From assembly GCA_965116715.1 (NCBI GenBank), contig OZ220724.1:2604001-2668000 (forward strand): DNA of 64,000 nucleotides, given 5' to 3'. This DNA is from Poriferisodalis sp965116715 (GTDB lineage: Bacteria > Actinomycetota > Acidimicrobiia > Acidimicrobiales > Poriferisodalaceae). The notes beneath the pieces were generated by a model. The model ran no database searches. It had not been told where the DNA came from and saw nothing but the letters and a program-made list of their open reading frames with translations. A program made the translations under genes and the position numbers. Below are positions 8,310 to 14,942 of the stretch, piece after piece (position 1 is the first letter of the stretch; every line of letters starts with the position of its first letter).

Positions 8310-9581
8310 AATTCGGTGGTTTGGGCGGGTTTGGGTGCTGGTTCGGGTTTGTGTGAGGGTTGGGGTGGTGGTGTTGGCTGGCGGTGCGGGGCGACGTTGG
8401 CCCTGTCGGGCCGGTCGGGGTGTCTGCTCAGGTGGTGTCGGTGTCGAGTGTGGCTATGCGGACGAGGTTGTAGGTGGCGGCGCCGATGAGGAACCAGGCC
8501 CGGTTGCGGGCTTGTCCTTTGTGTCGCAGCTTGTGTCCTCCGGCGATGGTCTTGATCCATCCGAAGGGCTCCTCGACGCGTTTTCGGACCCGTTGAGAGA
8601 TCGTGTAGCCGTCGTGGCGGGTGGTGCGCCGGTCGATGGCGGAGCGCCGCCTGGTGGTGTTCTGGGCGACGTGGGGCGTGAACCCGGCCTTGCGGGCGTC
8701 GGCCACGAATCCCTTGGTGTCGTAGTTCTTGTCGCCGCCGACGGTGCGCCGCCGCCGCCGTCGGGGGGCTCGTCGCAGCATCGCGGCGGCGGTGTCGCGC
8801 TCGGCGTAGCCGTCTGCTTGGGTGAGCTCGGCGTCGACGATGAGGCCGTTGCGGTTCTCGACCATCAGGTGCCCCATGAAAGCGAGCATCGCCGGGGCCC
8901 CTTTCGACTTGCGATACAGGCGAGCCTCGGGATCGGTCGTGGACTGGTGGGTGTCGTTGCGGCGGCGGGCGCCCCGGAAGTCCTCCTCGGCGTTGCGGCC
9001 CTTGCCCGGCTCGCCGCCGCCGGGCGCGGCTTTGGGCTTGAAGCTCTTGTGCGACGCCCACGCCTCCAGCAAGGTGCCGTCCACGCTGAAATGATCGCTC
9101 GAGCAATACCGGCGCAGCTGAGCCCGCCGAACCACAGCAGCGAAGAACCGATCCGCTATCTCATGATCCAACAGCCGCTCGCGGTTCTTCGAGAACGTCG
9201 ACGCGTCAAAAGAGCGCTCGTCGATGCGCAACCCCAAGAACCACTTGAACAACATGTCGTAGCTCAAACGCTCGCAGAACGCCCGCTCCGAGCGCACCGA
9301 GTACAACGCCATCAACACCGACGCCTTCAACAACACCTCAGGCGGCACGCTGGGCCGGCCCCGATCCGCATACATCGCCCCCAGCTCACCGTCGAGCTCT
9401 TCAAGCACCCCCTCCACCAACGCCCTGATCCGCCGTATCGGATGATCCGCGCTGATCAGATCCTCAGTCGACAACGTCGACAGCATCGCCATCTGGGCAT
9501 CAACAGTTCCACGCATCCCCACAGTGTCCCGCGCCCACCCAACCAACGCGAGCACCAAACACCGACTATTTCAGCACCCTG
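8299..9581. mobile_element. IS5-type insertion sequence, 1,283 bp
   Basis: The element is bounded by imperfect inverted repeats: CAGGCTGTTGAAAT at the left end, and CAGGGTGCTGAAAT at the right end when read on the minus strand. It is flanked by the direct repeat TTAG (8295-8298 and 9582-9585), matching the YTAR target preference of IS5-group elements. It carries one transposase on the minus strand and interrupts the helicase cleanly. Intact ends, intact target duplication and an otherwise undamaged host frame point to a recent insertion. Confidence 0.9.
8428..9516 (-). CDS. IS5/IS1182-type DDE transposase
   Basis: About 362 residues from ATG 9516 (the frame is open to 9558). Layout: an N-terminal region LSTEDLISADHPIRRIRALVE and RPSVPPEVLLKASVL typical of IS5/IS1182 transposases (helix-rich DUF772-like domain), then a DDE catalytic part with FSVDGTLLEAW (first Asp), VGGDKNYDTKG (second Asp) and RVEEPFGWIKT (Glu). 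All three catalytic positions are present, so the enzyme looks functional. The C-terminal LRHKGQARNRAWFLIGAATYNLVR is also typical. It lies in reverse orientation to the helicase it interrupts. Confidence 0.9.
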   Translation of the reverse strand: MRGTVDAQMAMLSTLSTEDLISADHPIRRIRALVEGVLEELDGELGAMYADRGRPSVPPEVLLKASVLMALYSVRSERAFCERLSYDMLFKWFLGLRIDERSFDASTFSKNRERLLDHEIADRFFAAVVRRAQLRRYCSSDHFSVDGTLLEAWASHKSFKPKAAPGGGEPGKGRNAEEDFRGARRRNDTHQSTTDPEARLYRKSKGAPAMLAFMGHLMVENRNGLIVDAELTQADGYAERDTAAAMLRRAPRRRRRRTVGGDKNYDTKGFVADARKAGFTPHVAQNTTRRRSAIDRRTTRHDGYTISQRVRKRVEEPFGWIKTIAGGHKLRHKGQARNRAWFLIGAATYNLVRIATLDTDTT

Positions 9582-10241
9582 TTAGAGGAACACCGGCTGC
9601 GCACGAGGTTCGCCGTCGCGTTCGGCAACCAGACACTCGACGAAGGCGGCGAGGCCCGGATCGAGGCGGTGTCACGTGCGTTCAATTCCCCGTTCTGGCC
9701 GTTCGTGCTCACCTCCACCTCAGTCGGGCAAGAGGGTCTCGACTTCCACCTGTGGTGTCACGCAGTCGTCCACTGGAACCTGCCCACCAACCCCGTCGAC
9801 CTGGAGCAACGCGAGGGACGCGTGCATCGCTACAAGGGCCACGCCGTGCGCCGGAACCTCGCCGCGACGCTCGGGCCGACCTTGCTAGCGAACGGCGTGG
9901 CGCCCCACAGCGACCTCTGGACCGAGCTCTTCGAAGTAGCGGCCGAAGCGAGCCCGAACAGCGACGGGGCGATCGTGCCCTACTGGGTCTTCAACGAGAG
10001 CCCAGCCGACGAAGGTCCGGCGAAGATCCAACGCCACGTGCCCGTGCTGCCGTTCAGTCGTGACGCGGCAGCCGTGTCGCAGCTACGCAGAGCACTCGCC
10101 GCCTACCGTCTCGCATTCGGCCAACCGCGCCAAGAAGAGCTGGTCGAGTTCCTCAGCGCCGACCGCACCGACGAGGAACTGTTACAGCTGACAGCCCGCC
10201 TGAAGATCGACCTCTCACCGCCGGAGCTCAGTCCCCGCTGA
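9582..10241 (+). pseudogene. Helicase 3' fragment with motifs V and VI
   Basis: The open frame continuing the helicase after the insertion. It begins at the second copy of the TTAG repeat and reads LEEHRLRTRFAVAFGNQT, then LTSTSVGQEGLDFH (motif V) and NPVDLEQREGRVHRYKGH (motif VI with the arginine finger). These match the C-terminal helicase domain of SNF2-like enzymes and would directly follow residue 887 of the 5' part. There is no ribosome binding site; ATG 9669 is the first internal start, which would omit the beginning of motif V. Expression as a separate functional protein is unlikely. Confidence 0.85.
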
Positions 10242-10333
10242 CCCGGAATTCCAAGCTGCCTCGGTGCCGGTCCGGGCACTGACGGGATCTTCGGGGCAAG
10301 GGCGCATGGAAGACCCTCGTGCTCCGCGATGCG

Positions 10334-11233
10334 TCAGATGATCAGCGAGACGAAATCGGATTCGAAGAGCTTCTGGTTGGGTTCATGCGCGAGGCGTTGC
10401 ATGCAGTAGAGCTGCCAGAACATCTGCCAGTGCTCGCTGTGAGGGTCCATGTAGTCGACCTTGAGGCCAATTCGAGGGTCTATGGCATCCCGCCACGAAA
10501 TCACTTGCGAGTGCGTGTGCCATTGCTTGGTGTTGAGCAATTCGCTCACTGCGCCAGTGGAATTGCCCGTGCCGTCAGCGAACATGCCTTGGGCGAGGAA
10601 TTTCTCCGCCATCTTGCGCGCGCGTTCGTTGATTCCCATGTAGCTCTGGCGGACGGCGGGGTCGAATTTCTGGAGCATGAGCTTCGCCACTGGGTCGTCG
10701 GGTGCCGCGGCGAGCCGGTTTGCGTATTCGTCATACGCCACTAAGTGATGCTGGACGGAAACTGGGACCGTCTGCCCGTCACCTTCCACTCGGATTATCT
10801 GCGGGTCGATTGGGCCGAGTTCAGAGCTGTCGCTCATGGCCACGCAATCAGCCCCCAACACCATGAGGGTTCCAGCGCTCTTGGCGAAGTCGGGCACGAT
10901 GATGCGAAACGATGCCGATTCGACTCGTTCGCGGATCATGTTGACGATCTTCTCGGTCGTATCGATGTCTCCACCGATGGTGTGCAGGAGAAGGTCGATG
11001 TTGGTGTTCTTGTCGATGTTGCGCAGCAGGTCGTGGAACGGCAACACGTCGTCGCGGGTGATCGGCGATTGGGAGCCGCCGATGTAGCAGATCAGGCGAT
11101 TGCCGGTTGCCCGCTGGGTTTGCCGGATGAGAGCTTGTCGCTCGTACCGCGGCGAATTCGAAGCGGCGAACAGCGGCGTTTTGACATACGCCTCGGAGTC
11201 GGCTGGGTCGTGAGCATCGTCTGAGTCGGTCAT
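10334..11233 (-). CDS. Clp-fold serine protease (SDH/SppA-like), last gene of the ubiquitin-like operon
   Basis: 299 residues from ATG 11233, which overlaps the DUF6527 stop (ATGA). The ClpP/SppA crotonase-like fold shows in DLLLHTIGGDIDTTEKIVN (oxyanion Gly-Gly, about residues 80-97), PDFAKSAGTLMVLGADCVAMSD (predicted nucleophile Ser at about 119 in KSAGT) and SSELGPIDPQI. Families of this type (serine dehydrogenase proteinase, SDH_sah) are cytosolic oligomeric proteases or hydrolases with a Ser-Lys type centre. There is no signal peptide or membrane segment. Being the distal gene of a chain of overlapping genes encoding Ubl, E2, E1-JAB and DUF6527, it is a candidate for the proteolytic arm of that system; this role is inferred. 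Confidence 0.85.
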   Translation of the reverse strand: MTDSDDAHDPADSEAYVKTPLFAASNSPRYERQALIRQTQRATGNRLICYIGGSQSPITRDDVLPFHDLLRNIDKNTNIDLLLHTIGGDIDTTEKIVNMIRERVESASFRIIVPDFAKSAGTLMVLGADCVAMSDSSELGPIDPQIIRVEGDGQTVPVSVQHHLVAYDEYANRLAAAPDDPVAKLMLQKFDPAVRQSYMGINERARKMAEKFLAQGMFADGTGNSTGAVSELLNTKQWHTHSQVISWRDAIDPRIGLKVDYMDPHSEHWQMFWQLYCMQRLAHEPNQKLFESDFVSLII

Positions 11234-11610
11234 ATCCGTCGCTTCCTTGCTTCGTAGGACGATCTCGGCGCTGCCCAGCGGACTCTTCCTCTGTGCATCA
11301 CGAAATGGCAGCGCCTCGCGTCTGAGGTCGCGTCGACGCTGGGCCGTATTGAGAGCGGGCGTGATTCGGTGATCTGCCAGCACGGGTAGCGGCGTGTGTC
11401 GAGGTTGAGCATGAGGCGGTGGCCGTTCTTGCATGGGCAGTCGAAGACCACCCATTGAGGCTGGTTGGACGCGCCGACGAGGACGACGCCTCGCTTCGGC
11501 AGCGACTCGGGGATTTCGTCACCGGCTGCGACAGTGGTGACTAGCCGCCAACGGCGCCGCGGAACAGTTGCGGTGACGCACCACCTCAGCAGGCGCTTCA
11601 GGACTGCCAC
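11230..11610 (-). CDS. DUF6527-family protein of the ubiquitin-like operon
   Basis: 126 residues from GTG 11610, which overlaps the end of the E1-JAB gene by 13 bases; the frame is open further upstream but that part is shadow sequence of the E1. The centre reads WVVFDCPCKNGHRLMLNL with CPC and GH (Cys58, Cys60, His64), then YPCW (Cys77) and CHFVMH (Cys101, His102, His106). These are spaced like ligands of a small zinc-binding ribbon. DUF6527 genes recur beside multi-ubiquitin-domain, E2 and ThiF genes in bacteria, so it is very likely an integral member, perhaps an adaptor or a ligase-like element; the biochemical role is not known. Stop overlaps the next start by ATGA. Confidence 0.75.
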   Translation of the reverse strand: MAVLKRLLRWCVTATVPRRRWRLVTTVAAGDEIPESLPKRGVVLVGASNQPQWVVFDCPCKNGHRLMLNLDTRRYPCWQITESRPLSIRPSVDATSDARRCHFVMHRGRVRWAAPRSSYEARKRRI

Positions 11611-12980
11611 AGCTGCTCCAGAAACGGCTCGGTCATGCCGCGACCGATCTTGCCTGCGCTGGGTTCGCAATAGTGCCCGGGGCTTGGTTGCTCACGATTG
11701 AAGGAGAGTTCTCGCTCGTGCAGTCGGAGAAGCAGTTCGTTGGGAGCCGGCGCGGGTCCGTATTGGACGAGTCGTTCGAGCAATTCGCTGACGGCGCTGG
11801 CTGCGACTTGAGTGGTGTAGGTGACTACTGCGGGCTCGACCTGGGGCAGCCCGGGCGCGTATCCCTCCTCGGCGAGCCGTTCGTGCTCTTGGCGGGACAT
11901 GGATTCGACAGCGGCGCGTCGCAGGTCGATGCGGCCTCTGCAGATCAGACAGGGTGCGCCTGGACCGAGAACAGTGATGCGCCCGTAGATGCCGTCGATC
12001 ATTCCCTCGTCGTTGCTGCTCAGCAGCACCCCACAGTCGATGACAGGCGTCATGAAGTAAGTGGCGATGCGTGACAGCACCAGTCGCCCGGCGTTGTCGT
12101 CAGTGCAACCGAAGATCACATCGACATCGGTCAAGTGACGCGCTACCGCCTCACGAGTGATCGGGTGCCGATGAACTTCGACATGTGCATCTGGAGCGAT
12201 GCGGGCAATATGCGACGCTGCGACGTCGACCTTGGCCCGGCCGATGTCACCCGGTGTCGATCCGTAGACGCGTGTCACATTGCTGCTCGTCAGCGTTTTG
12301 GGGTCGAACAGATGCAGGTGGCGCACGCCGAGACGCACGAGCTGCTCGATGACAGCCGATCCCGTGCCGCCGCAGCCGACGACCGCAACCCGCAGATGCC
12401 CGAGGGCCGATTGAATTGCTCCACCGAACGCTCTGATGCTGCGATCGAACATCTCGCCTGCGCTAGCCGTCGGCTGTGACCAGTTCTGCGCAAGGGCGAG
12501 GCGCGAACCGGTCATCCACAGCCGGTCAATCTGCTCGCGTAGGTCCTCAGTCTCAAGATGACCCGTGAAGCTGAAGCCGACGCCGGCGCGGCTGACGATG
12601 AGCGCTCCGTACCAAGGACTCCCCGATCGGAGTCGAAAGAGATCGCCCAGCTGGGCGTCAACGATGTGATCACGGCCGCTCGGCATCGGAGAGGAGCCGA
12701 CGCCAGGGTGCGTGTGAACCCAAATGGGGATGGACTCGCTCTGCTCAGCGGCCGCCAACGCGGGAACATAACCCTCCGAGGTGACGATCAACTCGGTGCC
12801 GCTGCGCACTCGGTATGCATCCTCCGGAACCCACAGCAGCGAGTGGCTCAACAAACGCACATCGCCACACGGCGTCGGCGTGTGGCGAGCGAGCAATACG
12901 CCGCCGGTCTCGACATCGTCGGACAATGCGAAAGTCAGCTCATCGGCGATCGATTCGGGAAGAACTAGCGTGATCGTCAT
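11598..12980 (-). CDS. JAB deubiquitinase-E1 activating enzyme fusion
   Basis: 460 residues from ATG 12980, which overlaps the E2 stop (ATGA). Residues 1-150 are a JAB/MPN metalloprotease: Glu24 in VETGGVLLA, His89 and His91 in VHTHPG, Ser101 and Asp104 in SGRD, the full JAMM set. Residues 185-430 are a ThiF/E1 adenylation domain: VVGCGGTGSAV (202-207, ATP loop), SSNVTRVYG (233-240), GCTDDNAGR (291-298), and CLIC (344-347) as one half of the zinc site, with Cys438 later. Residues 348-437, where the crossover-loop catalytic Cys of canonical E1 enzymes would lie, contain no Cys. It should adenylate the C-terminus of the small Ubl encoded upstream, and the JAB part may trim or remove it. Confidence 0.9.
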   Translation of the reverse strand: MTITLVLPESIADELTFALSDDVETGGVLLARHTPTPCGDVRLLSHSLLWVPEDAYRVRSGTELIVTSEGYVPALAAAEQSESIPIWVHTHPGVGSSPMPSGRDHIVDAQLGDLFRLRSGSPWYGALIVSRAGVGFSFTGHLETEDLREQIDRLWMTGSRLALAQNWSQPTASAGEMFDRSIRAFGGAIQSALGHLRVAVVGCGGTGSAVIEQLVRLGVRHLHLFDPKTLTSSNVTRVYGSTPGDIGRAKVDVAASHIARIAPDAHVEVHRHPITREAVARHLTDVDVIFGCTDDNAGRLVLSRIATYFMTPVIDCGVLLSSNDEGMIDGIYGRITVLGPGAPCLICRGRIDLRRAAVESMSRQEHERLAEEGYAPGLPQVEPAVVTYTTQVAASAVSELLERLVQYGPAPAPNELLLRLHERELSFNREQPSPGHYCEPSAGKIGRGMTEPFLEQLWQS

Positions 12981-13405
12981 TGAGCTGGCGCTGGCACCCA
13001 GCGTTCGAGATCCCGTCGAATGAGGGCGAGGTAGCTCTCCAAGCCATCGACGCCTGACCGCCACTGGCCGGGATTCAGATGCCGCGACCAGCGCTGCCAT
13101 TCACGGCCCAGGTAGTGCTCAATCGACTGAGTGTTCGGCAGCGACGTGCCAGCCTCCGTCAGCACCGCCGGGGAGAACCACCACATATCCGGCGCGGTGT
13201 CCGGGAAGCCAGCTGGAAGTCTCAGCAGCAAATCGCTGGAGGCACGGTTGAAGCCGGGAGGGAGCGGCCATTCCCGCAGGACAACGCAGGTCATCCCGCC
13301 CTCGGCGAGTACGTCGTATTCCGTGCCAAGACTCGACAGGAACGAGACTTCGGAGTTCGGAAGCGTCACTACGTCACCTACGCCAAAAGGCTGTCGGGCC
13401 GGCAA
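12977..13405 (-). CDS. E2-like protein, bacterial Ubl system (prokaryotic E2 family E type)
   Basis: 142 residues. The E2 core pattern is visible: SSDLLLRLPAGFPDTAPDMWWFSP (residues 56-79) corresponds to the strand, YPxxPP turn and strand of a UBC fold, then EWQRWSRHLNPGQWRSGVDGLESYLALIRRDL is the C-terminal His/Trp-containing helix region typical of the prokaryotic family found with multi-ubiquitin proteins. The only Cys is residue 40 (MTCVVL), well before the usual catalytic position after the WWFSP strand, so no canonical acceptor Cys exists. Its start overlaps the Ubl gene by 28 bases; GTG 13369 is an alternative start. Transfer chemistry other than thioester is suggested. Confidence 0.75.
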   Translation of the reverse strand: MPARQPFGVGDVVTLPNSEVSFLSSLGTEYDVLAEGGMTCVVLREWPLPPGFNRASSDLLLRLPAGFPDTAPDMWWFSPAVLTEAGTSLPNTQSIEHYLGREWQRWSRHLNPGQWRSGVDGLESYLALIRRDLERWVPAPAQ

Positions 13406-13680
13406 CGGCCCGGATTGATCGTGTTCGGTGCAGTGAAGAACCGCAGGCCGTCGTGCATGTGGACGGTGTCGTCGTCCTTGATCTTGAGATCCTCGTGACC
13501 GGGCACGACTTGGTACAGGTCACGATCCTCTGAGATCGGAGGGTCCGGTACGCGACGCAGCTCGGCTCCGCTGAGCTTCTCCTGCGTCACGGTGTAGTCC
13601 GTGCGGTCGATGCGAATACGAAATCCCTTGGGATCGGGAATGCCCTCGGGCTTGTCACCTGCGTTGAGTGTGTCTTGCAC
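13378..13680 (-). CDS. Ubiquitin-like protein, multi-ubiquitin-domain family, single domain
   Basis: 100 residues from GTG 13680, with a strong AGGAGAT ribosome binding site (13686-13692) six bases upstream. One beta-grasp domain fits: GFRIRIDRTDYTVT, then LSGAELRRVPDPP, DLYQVVPGHEDLKIKDDDTV and HMHDGLRFFTAPNTINPG. This follows the multi-ubiquitin family pattern (R-x-x-ID...D-x-x-V-x-L-x-DG-x-x-F-x-T-x-P). The domain reaches its usual end at NPG (Gly91), but nine more residues (RCRPDSLLA) follow, so a mature C-terminal Gly would require trimming; the JAB domain encoded two genes later could do this. First gene of the operon, the likely modifier. Confidence 0.85.
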   Translation of the reverse strand: MQDTLNAGDKPEGIPDPKGFRIRIDRTDYTVTQEKLSGAELRRVPDPPISEDRDLYQVVPGHEDLKIKDDDTVHMHDGLRFFTAPNTINPGRCRPDSLLA

Positions 13681-13771
13681 AGTTCATCTCCTTCTCGGTG
13701 GTGGCTTGGTATCAAAATAGCAGCGTGTCAGCATGACTCGCGGCATTCGCGCCACATGCCAGAATGCGGAC
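13681..13771. promoter_or_regulatory. Divergent regulatory region between the Ubl operon and the RHH gene
   Basis: 91 bases between GTG 13680 (minus) and ATG 13772 (plus). It holds the AGGAGAT ribosome binding site of the Ubl gene at 13686-13692 (minus strand) and a short AT-rich patch, GGTATCAAAATAGC (13709-13722), the only AT-rich stretch nearby and the probable core promoter area. No -35/-10 pair is convincing on either strand. Confidence 0.4.
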
Positions 13772-13981
13772 ATGCGTCCCCACAAGGCCATGACGATCCG
13801 CCTCTCGACTGAACAGGCAGACGACCTAGCCACCGTCGCTGCCGTTGACGGCCAGCCGGTGTCGCAAGTAATCCGTGCCGCGATTGACAACCACATCCAA
13901 GAACGGAAGCGCGATGCCGAATTCCGAGACGGGCTACGCCAGCGAATCGAGCGCTCCCAGCGGATGCTCTCCAACGGCTAA
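13772..13981 (+). CDS. Ribbon-helix-helix (CopG-like) DNA-binding protein
   Basis: 69 residues from ATG 13772. The N-terminal strand KAMTIRLSTEQADDLATVAAVDGQPVSQVIRAAIDNHI is a complete ribbon-helix-helix: one basic beta strand, helix A and helix B with the conserved Gly-x-x-x-S turn. A charged C-terminal helix (RKRDAEFRDGLRQRIERSQRML) follows. Such proteins dimerise and bind short repeats, acting as autoregulators or antitoxins. No toxin-like gene follows; the nearest partner is the divergent ubiquitin-like operon, which it might regulate. The longer frame from 13733 would enter the shared promoter region and is less likely. Confidence 0.75.
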   Translation: MRPHKAMTIRLSTEQADDLATVAAVDGQPVSQVIRAAIDNHIQERKRDAEFRDGLRQRIERSQRMLSNG

Positions 13982-14418
13982 CAGAGGCCGCTTGGCCGCA
14001 ACTCGGACTGGCACGCGCGGGCGTCGCCTCAATCCGATCGCCTAGGTGCCATCGTTGTGGCCTAAGGGCCTGAGTGGAGTCCACTTCGGCGATTCTGTCG
14101 AGGGGCTGTGACAGGACTTGCTGTCGGGCACTTGCGACCGGCTTGAGGCATGAACGACCTCGTTGTGGTGGACCAGCTGCGGATTCGTGACGGCGACGAG
14201 ATCGTCGTGCTCAACGAGTTACCCCGAACTGCACTGGCGTCGGCAGCTGGCTGCTCATGCCGTGACCCGCGAGTCGGGATCGAGTCTGTCACCCAGGCAT
14301 CGATCGGCACGGTTGCCGCGCACAAGCTGCCCCGAACCATGGGCAGGTCGGCACCTCGATTGGGGGTGGCACGACATTCTGAAGACATTCGCAAAGAATC
14401 CAGAAGATATTGTTTATA
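13982..14418. other. Noncoding stretch, possibly with gene remnants
   Basis: About 440 bases without a convincing gene. A plus-strand frame from ATG 14150 reads RIRDGDEIVVLNELPRTALA, which looks like a coding remnant, but it continues into the promoter and the start of the NYN gene with no family signal. The last 40 bases become AT-rich (14390-14420). No repeat or RNA gene was recognised. Confidence 0.4.
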
Positions 14419-14464
14419 TCACAAGTGTTGTGATGTTGTGTCACGGTCCGCAGCGTGGTATGCT
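14419..14464 (+). promoter_or_regulatory. Promoter with operator for a leaderless NYN-methylase operon
   Basis: A -35-like TTGTGT (14436-14441), 17-base spacer and -10 TATGCT (14459-14464), preceded by an extended TGG, place the transcription start at about 14471. The gene's ATG is at 14472, so the mRNA would begin at or next to the start codon, and there is indeed no ribosome binding site. Immediately upstream is a dyad, TCACAA-gtg-TTGTGA (14419-14433), a good repressor or activator site abutting the -35 element. Confidence 0.7.
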
Positions 14465-14471
14465 TGGACGC

Positions 14472-14942
14472 ATGGAAACCACACAACACCGAACCATTCA
14501 TCTGATTGACATCGAGAACCTCGTCGGTTCGCCGGATCCCACGACTGCCCAGGTTCGAGAAGTCCGAGACCACTACGAGGGGAGGTACGTCCGCTACGGC
14601 GACTTGATTGTCGTCGCGTGTAGCCATCACGCGTTCGGCTCGGTCGCGTGGGAGTGGCCTCGGGCACGTCTCGTTCCACGTTCCGGCAAGGACGGCGCAG
14701 ACCTCGCCTTGCTAGGCGTGATCGCGGGTGAGCGCGTAGCGGAGCGATTCCGGCATGTCGTGGTCGCCTCGGGAGACGCGATATTCACCGACGCCGTTGC
14801 CCGGCTCGGGATGCAGGGCGTCAGCGTCACGGTCATCGCGCGCCATGAGAGCCTCTCGCGCACTCTGCGGTTCGCCTCCCGGCAACACGTCCTGTTGCCG
14901 CGCCTCCAGGCGTCTCATGTCGAGACACTGGAGTCGGCATGA
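14472..14942 (+). CDS. NYN-domain (PIN-like) nuclease
   Basis: 156 residues. A NYN/LabA-type PIN-like fold is indicated by HLIDIENLVGSP (Asp13, Asn16), SGKDGADLALLGVIAGERVA (second acidic site) and HVVVASGDAIFTDAVARLG (third acidic site), the usual D-x-x-N, KG-x-D and S-x-D-x-D/F motifs of metal-dependent RNases. The C-terminus is short and basic. It starts at a leaderless promoter and its stop overlaps the methylase start by ATGA, so the two act together. In this company, an RNase effector or a nucleotide-sensing partner of the methylase is plausible; no such pairing is one I can name. Confidence 0.85.
   Translation: METTQHRTIHLIDIENLVGSPDPTTAQVREVRDHYEGRYVRYGDLIVVACSHHAFGSVAWEWPRARLVPRSGKDGADLALLGVIAGERVAERFRHVVVASGDAIFTDAVARLGMQGVSVTVIARHESLSRTLRFASRQHVLLPRLQASHVETLESA

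Noticed and set aside
8335..9585. Plus-strand frame antisense to the IS5 transposase
   Set aside because: The transposase on the minus strand has the full DDE set; the plus-strand product is a shadow.
2481..10241. Naming the helicase-PLD module as DISARM or Mokosh
   Set aside because: No DrmB-like or methylase gene belongs to it, PLD is not fused to the helicase, and the head gene is DUF6361, so the known names do not fit.
14150..14509. ORF with RIRDGDEIVVLNELPRTA near 14150-14250
   Set aside because: The frame runs into the promoter and the NYN gene start and shows no family signal; recorded as a possible remnant only.
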